Shown here one piece after another: positions 33,096 through 43,021 of a DNA stretch of 64,000 nucleotides. The notes beneath the pieces were generated by a model. That model made no database searches. It had not been told where the DNA came from and worked only from the letters and a program-made list of their open reading frames with translations. The translations under genes were made by a program, and so were the position numbers. Each line of letters opens with the position of its first letter. The stretch's first letter is position 1. Source of the DNA: Morganella sibonii (GTDB lineage Bacteria; Pseudomonadota; Gammaproteobacteria; Enterobacterales; Enterobacteriaceae); the NCBI RefSeq assembly GCF_040560245.1, contig NZ_JAKMWP010000010.1; one strand, written 5' to 3'.

Positions 33096-34322
33096 TTACT
33101 GTTGACTGAGCAGGGTTTCCAGTGCGTTATAGAGTGCGGTGGCACTCTTCTCATAACCAGGACCGGAGAGATGGACTTTATCCGGCCGTGCGAGATCACG
33201 CAGCACCCAGCTGTTGATCGCACAATCGCCACCCATGAACTGCTGCCAGTCCCAGTAGAGTAAGCCTTCACTTTTCGCGACAGACTTCTGGATCTGCATT
33301 ACGTTGTGCAGATTGGCCGGCTGTTGTGAACGGCAGTCAGGTGCGGTTTTGTTCTTGATACTGTCGCCCGGGCCGACCAGCAGGATCACCGCATCCGGCA
33401 TGGTATTGCGGATATTGCGCACCACATTGGTCAGTTGATGACGGTAGAGATCCAAATCCAGCGTATCATTAAAGGCTTCGTTGGTGCCGTAAGCCAGGAT
33501 CACCATTTCCGGATCGGTCTGCGCCAGGGTATTCACCCACTGCCGCTGCCATTTTTCCGTCATGGCGATGGTGGCACCGTTGATACCGACAGATGAGAGC
33601 ATCACACCCGGATGATTGCGGGTGATAAACCAGCCGCCGATATTCAGCGGGCTCTTCTCATTCGCGGTGATATCTGCCGGGAAGGTCACCGGCACACTGT
33701 CAGAAAAACGCCATTCTGAGGACGGCGTCAGGTTCAGTGTACCGCCTCTGCCGCCGCGTACCGCAACGGAGGCCGGATAACCGGTCTGGTACAGCACCTG
33801 CATATCATACTGATAAGAGGACGGACTGCGCTCTTTCATCGTCAGGGTGCTGTGCGGGGTCAGCGGCGAAATAATAAAACCGCCCAAAGGGAAGTTTGAT
33901 GCATCATCTTTCCGGCTGGTCAGGAATGACCACTGTTTTTTCGGCTCAGTGAAGACGAAGTTTGCTGTGCGCTGCCCGGCAATAATGCTCGGCGGCACAA
34001 AGCCAATTCCCGCATTGCCGTAACGCGCCTGAAATTTGTCACGCAGCGTGCCGGAGAAAAAATCCGCCGCGGTGTGAGAGTCACCAATCTGGACAATATG
34101 AACACGCGCGGACGGGTCCCGCAGGCGGTGTGCCAGGCGGCTGAGATTCGGATCGCCGTAGTTGGTCAGATCATTGCGCGACACCGGTGCCGGTGTCTCC
34201 GGCTGTATCCACGGTTTATCCTGCGTGTTCTGGCAGGAGAGCAGGGAAAGCGCTGCGGCAAACAGGGCTCCTGCTCCGGCCAGCTTAAGGGGCCACGACG
34301 GGCGTTTTTGTTGTTTCATCAT
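33096..34322 (-). CDS. SGNH/GDSL-family acyl hydrolase/transferase lipoprotein (PatB-like)
   Basis: 408 residues from tandem ATGs at 34322/34319. Signal peptide with lipobox SLLSC (about residues 30-34) predicts an outer- or inner-membrane lipoprotein facing the periplasm. SGNH blocks: block I IGDSHTAADFF with the nucleophile Ser, block III GTNEAF, block V DKVHLSG with the Asp/His pair. Last gene of a three-gene operon with an MBOAT membrane acyltransferase and a DUF459 SGNH protein; the start overlaps the preceding gene by 38 bases. Likely transfers or removes O-acetyl groups on a cell-envelope glycan (peptidoglycan by analogy with PatA/PatB). Confidence 0.85.
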   Translation of the reverse strand: MMKQQKRPSWPLKLAGAGALFAAALSLLSCQNTQDKPWIQPETPAPVSRNDLTNYGDPNLSRLAHRLRDPSARVHIVQIGDSHTAADFFSGTLRDKFQARYGNAGIGFVPPSIIAGQRTANFVFTEPKKQWSFLTSRKDDASNFPLGGFIISPLTPHSTLTMKERSPSSYQYDMQVLYQTGYPASVAVRGGRGGTLNLTPSSEWRFSDSVPVTFPADITANEKSPLNIGGWFITRNHPGVMLSSVGINGATIAMTEKWQRQWVNTLAQTDPEMVILAYGTNEAFNDTLDLDLYRHQLTNVVRNIRNTMPDAVILLVGPGDSIKNKTAPDCRSQQPANLHNVMQIQKSVAKSEGLLYWDWQQFMGGDCAINSWVLRDLARPDKVHLSGPGYEKSATALYNALETLLSQQ

Positions 34323-35475
34323 GTGTTTCTGTGTTTTCCTGCGCCGCCGGGGTTTCCTCCGGCGCAGCATTAAATTTAATCAGATCAAATACCGTGTCAG
34401 CAATGGCTTTCTGACCTTTGTAGGTAAAGTGAATACCGTCACCGCTGCGCAGCTTGATATTGCTGCTGCCGTCACCGGGGTAGTCTGAATAGATATTATC
34501 CTGATATTTGAAAATGGCATTCGCGGACAGCCAGATTTCACCGGCATTGTTAATTTCCGTCTGATAAACACCACTCAGATAGTGTACACCATCCGACAGC
34601 TTATCTTTTCGCATATTCGGCGGTCCGATCCAGATGACGTCAACACCCTGTATCCGGGCTGTTAACAGAATATCCTGAATCCGCTTGCGGTACTGTGCTT
34701 CCCATTCCGGCGACTTAAAGCGCAGATAACGCCCGCCGCCCTCCGGCGGCATGTCCCACGGATCATTCGGGCCAAGGAACACCACCAGCAGGCGGATATC
34801 CGGGTTGGCTGCCAAAGTGGTTCTGATAGTCTCCGGCCAGTTAAAAAACTTCGGATACGTCAGGCCGGTACTCTGTTTGCTGAGGTTGATACTCTCAATG
34901 CCGTAGGCTTTGGCCAGACGGGATTGTAACACAGGCGCGACCCCCTGCATGAGGGAATCGCCCGCGAAGAAGACTTTATCCCCGGCGGCCAGTTCAATAA
35001 CGGATTTCGGTGTCTTTTTCGTCAGGATGTGTTGTGCCACCTGTTCCGGGTTGAGCTTCAGCACAGAACCGGCGACTGCCGGACGTTCCCGGTTCAGCAG
35101 TTCAGGGAAAGTGACTGACAGCGCGGCAGCCGGATAACGGTAGCCGTTGATAAAATGCAGCCCCACCTGAAACTCTTCCGGGAATGCCGTATTGCCGGGA
35201 ACCGCCTCTTCTGCTTCTTCAACAATATGATTGCCCTGTGCATACGTCCACAGCGTCTCACCGGCAGCCACCACGCCTTCCTGAAGGTAACCTCCGAGAT
35301 CCCACGCATAATGCCCCTCCAGCTTCGCCCACGGCGCAGGCTGGTGGTAGGTCTGTTCCCAGTAACGGGCCAGCGGATTCTGATTCAGCCAGACCAGTGC
35401 CACGGTCGCTGTCAGCACAATAAAGACGACCTTCAGTGCCCGCTCGAGATTTTCTGTAAAATCAAAAATTCGCAT
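34285..35475 (-). CDS. DUF459-type SGNH-hydrolase-like membrane-anchored protein
   Basis: 396 residues. A TM helix near the N-terminus (VVFIVLTATVALVWL, about 16-30) anchors a periplasmic domain. The SGNH-like core includes FFAGDSLMQGVAPVL (Ser nucleophile), VVFLGPNDPWDM (block III Asn) and DGIHFTYKGQKAIAD (Asp/His). The C-terminal 20 residues are Glu/Thr-rich. Overlaps the MBOAT gene by 14 bases and the SGNH lipoprotein gene by 38 bases, so three envelope acyl-transfer genes are translationally coupled. Substrate not visible. Confidence 0.85.
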   Translation of the reverse strand: MRIFDFTENLERALKVVFIVLTATVALVWLNQNPLARYWEQTYHQPAPWAKLEGHYAWDLGGYLQEGVVAAGETLWTYAQGNHIVEEAEEAVPGNTAFPEEFQVGLHFINGYRYPAAALSVTFPELLNRERPAVAGSVLKLNPEQVAQHILTKKTPKSVIELAAGDKVFFAGDSLMQGVAPVLQSRLAKAYGIESINLSKQSTGLTYPKFFNWPETIRTTLAANPDIRLLVVFLGPNDPWDMPPEGGGRYLRFKSPEWEAQYRKRIQDILLTARIQGVDVIWIGPPNMRKDKLSDGVHYLSGVYQTEINNAGEIWLSANAIFKYQDNIYSDYPGDGSSNIKLRSGDGIHFTYKGQKAIADTVFDLIKFNAAPEETPAAQENTETHDETTKTPVVAP

Positions 35476-36880
35476 AGATAAAACCCGGCATTCCTGAAGG
35501 AGAGAAAATAAAGACCAGCGTCATAAAGAGTGCCAGCGGTAGAGGATACCAGACCCATGAGATCCGCCGGTAATAGTGTCCGGCACGGTGATACAGGCTG
35601 ACACACAGCGGATAGATAATCAGCAGCAGCCAGAAAGCGATAATCAGCGGTGCGCTGGCCGTCACTGAGGCAATAAAGCCGTCAGCGGTCAGCTGAGTCA
35701 GCATGGTGAGGGCATCACTGAGCGTGGCGCTGCGGAAGAAAATCCAGGTCAGACACAGCACATGGAAAGTGAAAATCCGGGCGATCCAGACCCCGGTTTT
35801 CTGCCACAGAGTCTCCGCCGGATCAGTGCGCGGCGGCAGCAGTTTGTGTTTGATATTCATCAGCACAATCCCCAGCCCGTGCAGTGCCCCCCAGATGATA
35901 AACGGCAGTCCGACACCGTGCCAGATCCCGGAAATCACCATTGCGATAAAGGCGTTCAGGTTCATCCGCAGCCAGCCCTTGCGGTTACCGCCGAGCGGGA
36001 TATAAATATAATCACGGATAAAGGTGGAAAGACTGATGTGCCAGCGTGCCCAGAACTCTTTCAGGTTGGTGGCAAGATACGGTGCATTGAAGTTCAGCGG
36101 AACCCTGAACCCGAGCAGCATGGCAATCCCGGTGACCAGGTTGGTGTAACCGGAGAAGTTAAAATAGATATTCCAGGCATAGGCGTAAACGGCCACCAGG
36201 ATCTCACCGGCACTGTAATTGACCGGCGAACTGAAGACCGGGTTGGCGAAGTTTTCCGACAGATAGGCGCTGAATAAAAACAGTTTTACCATCGCCAGCG
36301 TGATCAGCAGCAGCGCTTTTCTGTAATCAATGATTTCCCGTGAGGCCGCCTGCACCTGCGGCATAAAGGCTTTGGCACGGTTTATCGGCCCGGCGACAAT
36401 GCTCGGGAAGAAACAGAGATAGAGTACCACATCCCGGAATGGCGCTTTTTCAATCTCTTTGCGGCAGACCGACACCACATAGCTGACTGAATGGAACGCG
36501 TAGAATGATAAGCCCAGCGGAGCCAGCACGGAGAGCACCGGCAGTTCAACCTCGACACCGGCCTGCAGCAGCGCGCTTTGCAGGGATTCCTGCATAAATC
36601 CGTAGTATTTGAAAACCGTAAAACAGCCGATGATCCCTGCCGCCAGCAGGCTGTATATGGCCCGTGCGGACAGGCGGCTGCTCAGAATATTGGTCAGCAG
36701 ATAAATGAACAGGGTATAACCGGCCAGCACATAGGCGAAGCTTGCCTGAAATGAAAAAACAAACAGGTAACTTGCTGCAATTAAAAGAATATTCTGTAAA
36801 CGGGTCTTTTTTTGACAGAGCCAGTAAATCAGAAAAAAAGCAGTAAAGGAGGCAAGAAATTCAAATGAAAAGAAATTCAT
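35462..36880 (-). CDS. MBOAT-family membrane O-acyltransferase (PatA/AlgI-like)
   Basis: 472-residue polytopic protein. MBOAT hallmarks: FFPSIVAGPINRAKAFMPQ (about 134-152), LNFNAPYLATNLKEFWARWHISLSTFIRDYIYIPLGGN (about 260-297) and the active-site His in AMVISGIWHGVGLPFIIWGALHG (about 313-335). It would carry acyl groups across the inner membrane for the two SGNH proteins encoded downstream. PatA/PatB-type peptidoglycan O-acetylation is known in the Proteus-Providencia-Morganella group; alginate- or polysaccharide-type acetylation is the alternative. Confidence 0.9.
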   Translation of the reverse strand: MNFFSFEFLASFTAFFLIYWLCQKKTRLQNILLIAASYLFVFSFQASFAYVLAGYTLFIYLLTNILSSRLSARAIYSLLAAGIIGCFTVFKYYGFMQESLQSALLQAGVEVELPVLSVLAPLGLSFYAFHSVSYVVSVCRKEIEKAPFRDVVLYLCFFPSIVAGPINRAKAFMPQVQAASREIIDYRKALLLITLAMVKLFLFSAYLSENFANPVFSSPVNYSAGEILVAVYAYAWNIYFNFSGYTNLVTGIAMLLGFRVPLNFNAPYLATNLKEFWARWHISLSTFIRDYIYIPLGGNRKGWLRMNLNAFIAMVISGIWHGVGLPFIIWGALHGLGIVLMNIKHKLLPPRTDPAETLWQKTGVWIARIFTFHVLCLTWIFFRSATLSDALTMLTQLTADGFIASVTASAPLIIAFWLLLIIYPLCVSLYHRAGHYYRRISWVWYPLPLALFMTLVFIFSPSGMPGFIYANF

Positions 36881-36980
36881 ATCAGGCTCTGTGCAGGCTT
36901 GTTGAAAATGTCATAATTAGCGTGCTGAGTATAATATAAGTTATCAACCACGATTCAATAAGAATATGAGATGCGATAAA

Positions 36981-37015
36981 AAAACCCGCGTAATACTCGG
37001 ATTAGCGCGGGTTTT
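36981..37015 (-). terminator. Terminator of bax
   Basis: Minus-strand AAAACCCGCG / CGCGGGTTTT with a further T run (A run at 36978-36984 on the plus strand), just after the bax stop. Confidence 0.88.
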
Positions 37016-37043
37016 CGGGTGCCTGTTGCAGTGAACAGAGCAA

Positions 37044-37832
37044 TTATGTGTTTTGGGCGACCTTCTGTGCCGATGTGATCAGTTTTTTGTTACTGTCATA
37101 CATCTGGCGGAGGTAACGGTTATACGCATCTCCCTTCTGCGAATAACCTTCCAGCTGACTGATAAGTTCCGGTGTACTCAGTGAGTCATCATCACCCAGA
37201 CGCTGTTTTGCCCTTTCTGAACGCAGTGAATTATAAGCACGGTGCGTATTCAGATTTTTCATGTAAGCAGTGACACTATCCTCAATAGTGCTGTACGCGT
37301 AGTAGCCCTGAACCTGTCCGGCTTTGGCACTACAGCCCCGTCCGCAACGCATACCAAAAAGGTTATTGTTGGACTGAGCCAGTTTTGATGTTCCCCATCC
37401 TGACTCGGTTGCCGCCTGTGTGGCAACGAAGTGGGTGGGCAGGATATCGACACGGCTCAGCAGCGCGTTCCAGTTGGTGCGCTTAGGCGAGCTGCATGTC
37501 ATATCATAGCTCCGGCAAAGCTTTCCGAGCTTTGCAATATCACTCTGTGACCAGTGTTTGGCATTCCGGCGTTCCAGTAACCAGGTGCGGTCATTCATGA
37601 TTTCGCGATTCACTTTGTCAATCGCAGGGACAATGGCATTTAAAAACGCTTTCTTACGGGGTGTACCTGACGCGTATTTCTTCAAATCAGGCAGTGTTTT
37701 CAGCAACTGCTTGTTTTGAGACGAATACGGCAAGCTTGTCGTGGTACTGGTTGAGGCAAAGCCCGAACCGGTAAAGAATAGTAAAATCAAGAAAGCGAAG
37801 ACTGCATTTGTCCTCATCGTATGAGAGGGCAT
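37044..37832 (-). CDS. bax: Bax-family peptidoglycan glucosaminidase
   Basis: 262 residues, close to E. coli Bax (274). An N-terminal hydrophobic segment (about 7-27) gives signal or anchor. The GH73/flagellar FlgJ-like glucosaminidase domain contains LPTHFVATQAATESGWGTSKLAQSNNNLFGMRCGRGC (about 130-165) with the catalytic Glu in ATESGWG, and LNTHRAYNSLRSER. Start 37832 follows AGGAAAAGG. It sits next to the O-acylation operon, whose product could control sensitivity of peptidoglycan to such enzymes. Confidence 0.92.
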   Translation of the reverse strand: MPSHTMRTNAVFAFLILLFFTGSGFASTSTTTSLPYSSQNKQLLKTLPDLKKYASGTPRKKAFLNAIVPAIDKVNREIMNDRTWLLERRNAKHWSQSDIAKLGKLCRSYDMTCSSPKRTNWNALLSRVDILPTHFVATQAATESGWGTSKLAQSNNNLFGMRCGRGCSAKAGQVQGYYAYSTIEDSVTAYMKNLNTHRAYNSLRSERAKQRLGDDDSLSTPELISQLEGYSQKGDAYNRYLRQMYDSNKKLITSAQKVAQNT

Positions 37833-38130
37833 TGCCTTTTCCTCGTTTTATTGTCTGAACAAAAATCGAACGAATACTAGCAAAATACAAAATCCAAGGC
37901 CAGCCTTATTATCCATCGTTTAATATTAATGGGGAATGCTTTGACAGGATAAAATCCTGTTTCCGGATTTTATGTATGTCTATTAGTAAGTTAAAACGGA
38001 CATGAAATGGCAGCCGATTTTAGTAAAAATGGCGGAATAATCCGGGAAATTAATGTTTTTTACGTCGTGCCGCGTCCTGTTTTGCCTCTTTCCCGCGATT
38101 TTTGCCGGATATTTTTATCAAAATTTGTGG

Positions 38131-39198
38131 TCAGTAATACTCAAAATTGAGGATTGCAGTGGTATTGATACGGCCGGCACTGAGCCGGGAAGCATCATAA
38201 ACATAGTAATATGCCCAGAGACTGAAGCCATTGTTTACTTCAATAAATTTGTCCTTTCCCCATTCAAACAGGTAGGAATCTGCGCGTGGCTGCCGTCCCG
38301 GCGGGGTGATCACCAGCGCACTGTTGTCATTGGTATCCGCATAACGGCCGACCCGGATACCTGCACCCTGCGCCGCACCCGGTGACGTATCCACAAGGGT
38401 TTTCATATCCCGCAGCCAGACCTGATTGCTGGCCAGGTAGGCTTTCACGGGCCGGCTGGTGCGGCCGTTCAGGCGATCATGACAGGAGATGTCCAGATAA
38501 AAGCGGGTCATCCCGGCGGTTTTATTGCGCAGCAGCTGCGCTCTGTCGATTTGCGGCAGTTCGACCAATAAATCTGCGTTATTAAAAGTGCAGGTCGTTT
38601 CACGCGGCTGATAAATGACATCCAGCGGTTGCAGGAACAGATCTTCGTTATGCTCCGGCCAGTGACCGCTGAGCAGGTAACTGATGATATCGAATCCGAG
38701 GCGGATAAAAAATGAAATGAGTCCGATCCGCGTGGTGTCTGCCGCTATCACCGCACCGTCAAAACGGTACTGACTGCCGGGAACGGTCACATCGCTGCGT
38801 GAATTTTGCGGCATGACCCGGGCACTGAGTGTAAAACTTGTCTGAAGGCGATCTGCCGGATACGGATTTCTGCTGTAACCGAATTTCTGTGTGTTGTCCG
38901 GACGGATGTCGATCACACGGAACTCGACCGGATAACGTCCGTTCTGAAAACCGACCACCACAGAACGTTTTTGCAGATAAGAAGCGTTGGAGACACTGTT
39001 GCTGCGTGCGTTGCAACTGAATTCCCCGCTGTAGCGGGTATTGAAATTGAGCGTGGTTTCCGTCTGACGGTAAAAGGTTTCTGACAGATCAGCGATCAGC
39101 GGCGGAGCCTGTTTATTGCTGTCGTTGGTGCACTCCGCCTGTGCATAACCGGTCAGCAGTACCAGCAGCGCGGTAAAAAGATACGATTTTCTGAGCAT
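38131..39198 (-). CDS. Putative fimbrial tip adhesin
   Basis: 355 residues, last gene of the chaperone-usher operon, too long for a structural pilin. Signal peptide (MLRKSYLFTALLVLLTGYAQA), then an N-terminal region without clear homology (Cys residues at about 23 and 60) that could be a lectin domain, and a C-terminal pilin-like domain (about 190-355) with a Cys pair (TTCTFNN, DISCHD) and the terminal beta-strand INTTAILNFEYY for donor-strand exchange. The receptor is unknown. No terminator seen downstream. Confidence 0.8.
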   Translation of the reverse strand: MLRKSYLFTALLVLLTGYAQAECTNDSNKQAPPLIADLSETFYRQTETTLNFNTRYSGEFSCNARSNSVSNASYLQKRSVVVGFQNGRYPVEFRVIDIRPDNTQKFGYSRNPYPADRLQTSFTLSARVMPQNSRSDVTVPGSQYRFDGAVIAADTTRIGLISFFIRLGFDIISYLLSGHWPEHNEDLFLQPLDVIYQPRETTCTFNNADLLVELPQIDRAQLLRNKTAGMTRFYLDISCHDRLNGRTSRPVKAYLASNQVWLRDMKTLVDTSPGAAQGAGIRVGRYADTNDNSALVITPPGRQPRADSYLFEWGKDKFIEVNNGFSLWAYYYVYDASRLSAGRINTTAILNFEYY

Positions 39199-39211
39199 CG
39201 GTGATGCCTCC

Positions 39212-41704
39212 TTATTCCGTACAGCGCAGAGGTGTGCTCTGCGGACCCGGCGTGAGTGTGATGCGGCAGTAACCGCTGTCCGTATCCGTCAGGCGGACAT
39301 TAATCTGCGCAGGCTGTGTTTCGCTTCTTATATATATGAGGCTGTTCTGCCCGACATAACCGATGCTGTTATTGTCTCCGTCAGTGACTTCCGTTCCGAA
39401 CGGCAGAGGTTTTCCGTTATGACGTACCGCGTGCAGATAAAATTCCTGCCGGTTATCGGTTCTGAAATTCACGAGTGTCACCGCACCGGCGTAAGGCACG
39501 ATATCCTGCACATTTCCCAGCAGTTCAGCCGCATTTTCCGGTGCCTGTGAGGCGTCCAGGATCAGTGCATTTTTGCGGTAGGCGGACAGGTACGGCACCA
39601 GTACCTGCCCCTGTATATTGGTGGTGACATTACGGTCATTATTGACGATGGCATTGGCGGTGCCCGGTACATTCACAATGGCAAAGGTTTCCCCCGGCTG
39701 ATTGGCGGTGAGAATACCGCCGGACCAGACCACCAGGCTGCCGGTGGCACCAGCGCCGAGCTGGCGGTAACGGCCGGACTCACTGTAAGACGCATTCAGT
39801 GTCGCCGGGGCCGCACGGTAAGCGGCACTGGTGCTGAAGGTTGTGCCACCGGCCTGCTGATGAGCGGCATTTACGTTATAACTGAGAGCATTGCTTTGCC
39901 CGGCGGTGCCGCTCAGACCGATATTGCTGCTCTGATAACGGCGGTCTTTTATCATGCTGTTTGCGGTCAGGTACACTTTGCGGCCGGATACCGTCAGCGG
40001 GACAGAGAGTGTCAGGTTAATCCGTGTCTCTTCATTATTACTGCTGCCTGCCGGATTGCTGCTGTCTTTACTGTAACGGGTCCGGCCCGCGCTGAGGGTG
40101 TAATTGATATCCTGCCAGTTATTGGCATAACCCAGCTGATATTCGCGGGTGCTGTCCTGACCGCCCCAGTAATCACGCAGCGTACCGGCGAGATACACCG
40201 AACCGTAATCCGCGCCGATCCGCTGGTTGATATTGATATTAAAGGTGCTGCGCTGGCGGTAACTCTGTGGCTGCGGTGATATCTCACCGGCGGACGCCTG
40301 CCGGTTGAGCAGTTCCTGATACTGTACCGCGTCAGTCAGGCTGAAATAGCCGCTGGTGGAGTAACGGTAAGCCGCCAGGGAAAAATTGGTATTGGTCTGA
40401 TGAATAAACCGGCTGTAGGCCACTTTGTAGCTTTCGCCCCGGTAGCGCGGCATGTCCTGATCAAACCGGGCATCAGAGTGTGTGACATCCAGCGACAACG
40501 CGCCGATCGGCAGGTTAAAGCCGCTGCCGAGCAGAAACGCCTGATAATTTTTTGCCGCAATCATGCCGCCGTAGCCGGTCAGCGTATTGTTAATGCCGTA
40601 CCGGAGATTGAGCTGTGCAAAATCCGGATGGTAAGCATTATCTGTCAGCTGAACTTCACCGGCATTCAGCTCATAGTTAAAAAGACCTTCTTTTAACATG
40701 TTCGGAACGGCGGAGAAGGGCACCATAAAGTGATTGATCTGCCCGTCCGCTTCATTGATTTCGACCTGTAAATCCCCGCCGGAGCCGGTCGGGAGCAGTG
40801 AATCGACCACAAACGGGCCGGGGGGAACACTCTGCTGCCAGATAAGCTGCGAGTCCTGATAGATTTTTACCAGTGCGTTTGTCTGCGCCACGCCGCGTAT
40901 CACCGGGGAAAAACCCTGCCAGGTATCGGGATACATACGCATATCTGTTTTCAGTGTCGCACCGCGGAAACGGACGGAATCGAACAGATCTCCGGAGGTG
41001 TAGCTGTCTCCGGCACGGAAATCAGATTTGATCGCCGGAAAGCCCCGTTGCAGATAGCGGGTGTTGGTATTCCACTTCGTACTTTGCCCGCTGCTGTAGG
41101 TCAGGGAAGATTGATCGCGGAACTGCCAGCCGGCCAGATTCAGGCCGCTGTTCAGAGTCAGATACACATTGTCATTATCACTGCCGTCACGTTTATTGGC
41201 GGCGTGATAATAGTTAGCGTTATAACTGACCATTGCGGCATTAACACCCTGATCCCACAGGGACGGATCGACATACCCTTTGAGCACACTATTCAGCATG
41301 GCCTGCGGCACATTCAGCATCAGCTGAAACTGCCCGGTATTCAGGGTGTAACTGTCCGGCGGAATCAGACTGTTCAGTGCGATATAACCCTCTTCATCTG
41401 CCTGCGGCGGCGGCGTCGTGTTACGCAGTCCCAGTTTCGGCACATCGTCCTGCGGTATCAGAATGGTGTGTCCGCTCTGTTGCAGACGCAGGGGGAAGCG
41501 TCCCTTCCATTCGCCGTTTACACTGATTTCAACGGTGTATTCGCCGTCGGGCAGGGTATCGTTGCGATCAAAACGGGACAGATCTGCTTTGGCAGAATCG
41601 CCGTAAAGGAAGTTAGTGTTAAATCCGGCCGCGGCTGCCGGTGTGCTGAACAGCACCGGCAACAGTGAAACAAGGGCGGTAAAACGGCAGATATAACGTG
41701 ACAT
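39212..41704 (-). CDS. Fimbrial outer-membrane usher
   Basis: 830-residue FimD/PapC-type usher that assembles and exports pilin-chaperone complexes. Signal peptide, N-terminal periplasmic domain (FNTNFLYGDSAKADLSRFDRN), 24-strand barrel with plug, including SDFRAGDSYTSGDLFDSVRFRG (about 230-250) and PPGPFVVDSLLPTGSGGDLQVEINEADG, and two C-terminal plug-like domains ending in PLRCTE. 13 bases from the adhesin gene and 11 from the chaperone gene. Confidence 0.95.
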   Translation of the reverse strand: MSRYICRFTALVSLLPVLFSTPAAAAGFNTNFLYGDSAKADLSRFDRNDTLPDGEYTVEISVNGEWKGRFPLRLQQSGHTILIPQDDVPKLGLRNTTPPPQADEEGYIALNSLIPPDSYTLNTGQFQLMLNVPQAMLNSVLKGYVDPSLWDQGVNAAMVSYNANYYHAANKRDGSDNDNVYLTLNSGLNLAGWQFRDQSSLTYSSGQSTKWNTNTRYLQRGFPAIKSDFRAGDSYTSGDLFDSVRFRGATLKTDMRMYPDTWQGFSPVIRGVAQTNALVKIYQDSQLIWQQSVPPGPFVVDSLLPTGSGGDLQVEINEADGQINHFMVPFSAVPNMLKEGLFNYELNAGEVQLTDNAYHPDFAQLNLRYGINNTLTGYGGMIAAKNYQAFLLGSGFNLPIGALSLDVTHSDARFDQDMPRYRGESYKVAYSRFIHQTNTNFSLAAYRYSTSGYFSLTDAVQYQELLNRQASAGEISPQPQSYRQRSTFNININQRIGADYGSVYLAGTLRDYWGGQDSTREYQLGYANNWQDINYTLSAGRTRYSKDSSNPAGSSNNEETRINLTLSVPLTVSGRKVYLTANSMIKDRRYQSSNIGLSGTAGQSNALSYNVNAAHQQAGGTTFSTSAAYRAAPATLNASYSESGRYRQLGAGATGSLVVWSGGILTANQPGETFAIVNVPGTANAIVNNDRNVTTNIQGQVLVPYLSAYRKNALILDASQAPENAAELLGNVQDIVPYAGAVTLVNFRTDNRQEFYLHAVRHNGKPLPFGTEVTDGDNNSIGYVGQNSLIYIRSETQPAQINVRLTDTDSGYCRITLTPGPQSTPLRCTE

Positions 41705-41715
41705 CAGGCGGCTGT

Positions 41716-42429
41716 TCAGTTCAGTGACAGCGGATAGGTATTGATGGCACCGAAATCGTCGATCAGTGTCAGCGCATAGTGATTCCCGGCCGGTAATCCG
41801 GATGCGGCAGGCAGGGTAAACTGAGCGTAAGGTGCAATCATCGTACCTTCATCAGCCAGATCACGGCCGTCAGTCGTCGTTTTCAGACCGAGAATATTAA
41901 TATGATAGGGAGAATCATTTTTCAGAATATAGTGCTGATCGTCACGGGTAAACGTCAGACGGGTATGGGCTTTATCCGCACTCAGGGTCAGGCCGGACGG
42001 GCGGTAAAACAGTTTGATGCGCGAGCGGATAGCAATCTGCATCATATTTTTGTCCGCACTGTTTTCCGGCAGCGGCGGAATATCCAGTAAATTCAGATAG
42101 AAAAGAGATTCTCTGTCCGCCGGAAGTTGTGCAGGGGTCATTTTCACCCGCAACTGCTGACCATTTTTGCCGTCGATTTTCACCACCGGCGGTGTCAGAA
42201 TAAACGGAACATTGGCCGTTTCCGGGGTGGAACCGGCATTGCCGTCATCAATCCACGCCTGCACTAATGCCTGCTGTGTTCCGGTATTAAATAATTGCAC
42301 CGGAACTTCCTTACTGCCCTGCGGATAAATAACACGGGTGGAATTAATAATAACATTTGCCCGGCTGACAAATGTCATCGTTAATAACAACAATGTTAAG
42401 ATTATTTTTTTCATGATGTGTATTTTCAA
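41716..42429 (-). CDS. Periplasmic pilus chaperone
   Basis: PapD/FimC-type chaperone, 237 residues from 42429 (or 232 from ATG 42414). Signal peptide, first Ig domain with the conserved Arg/Lys anchor region (INSTRVIYPQGSKEVPVQLFNTG), ESLFYLNLLDIPP and AIRSRIKLFYRP of the family signature, and a second domain. Supplies the donor strand to pilins. Located between the major subunit and usher genes. Confidence 0.94.
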   Translation of the reverse strand: MKIHIMKKIILTLLLLTMTFVSRANVIINSTRVIYPQGSKEVPVQLFNTGTQQALVQAWIDDGNAGSTPETANVPFILTPPVVKIDGKNGQQLRVKMTPAQLPADRESLFYLNLLDIPPLPENSADKNMMQIAIRSRIKLFYRPSGLTLSADKAHTRLTFTRDDQHYILKNDSPYHINILGLKTTTDGRDLADEGTMIAPYAQFTLPAASGLPAGNHYALTLIDDFGAINTYPLSLN

Positions 42430-42466
42430 AAAATCAGACCCCTTTATTAAAAGAGGCCTGAAAATA

Positions 42467-43021
42467 TCAGAAGTAAGACAGGTTATATGTCAGCATGGTA
42501 TTAATTTTACCGGGCTGAGCTGGTTCGCTGCCGACTTTATAATATTTAGCGTAAAACTGCATAGCGCCGCCGGTGGCTGCAATTTTAGTGTCATATGGCA
42601 TATTTAAATTAATTACTTCATTGGTTTTTTGTGAGGTCAGTGCAATCCCGACATTTTTAGGATTACCTTTCTCATCAGTTTCCTGATTGATCATATAATT
42701 GCCGTTATTGGAAATCAGATTGGTGGATGCAAAATTAATATGCAGTGATTTACTGTCTTTGTCACTGGCGTTACAGTCTGATAATTCAATGGAAAATGCT
42801 TTTTTTCCTTCATCGATAGTACCCGGTCCGCTGATCTGATTAACCGTGATTGGATCTAATAATACCGACATGTTCGCATTACCGTTATTAATAGTACAGG
42901 TGGCATCAGTAATAAAACCGGTGAAATTGATGGAACCACCGGATGCGGTAGTCGCCGCAGACGCAGAGTTAGCAACAAAAATAAGAGAAACAGACGCTGC
43001 AAGAGCGAATTTTTTATTCAT
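42467..43021 (-). CDS. Major fimbrial subunit (pilin)
   Basis: 184 residues: signal peptide (about 1-22), two Cys (TDATCTINNGNA and LSDCNASD) forming the pilin disulfide, Gly-X-penultimate Tyr ending TYNLSYF. First gene of the minus-strand fimbrial operon; GGAGAGGATA lies directly before ATG 43021. Confidence 0.93.
   Translation of the reverse strand: MNKKFALAASVSLIFVANSASAATTASGGSINFTGFITDATCTINNGNANMSVLLDPITVNQISGPGTIDEGKKAFSIELSDCNASDKDSKSLHINFASTNLISNNGNYMINQETDEKGNPKNVGIALTSQKTNEVINLNMPYDTKIAATGGAMQFYAKYYKVGSEPAQPGKINTMLTYNLSYF

Noticed and set aside
34285..34370. Upstream start at 34370 for the SGNH lipoprotein
   Set aside because: It would add a very basic 16-residue extension before the signal peptide and deepen the overlap; the tandem ATG at 34322/34319 gives a normal lipoprotein signal.
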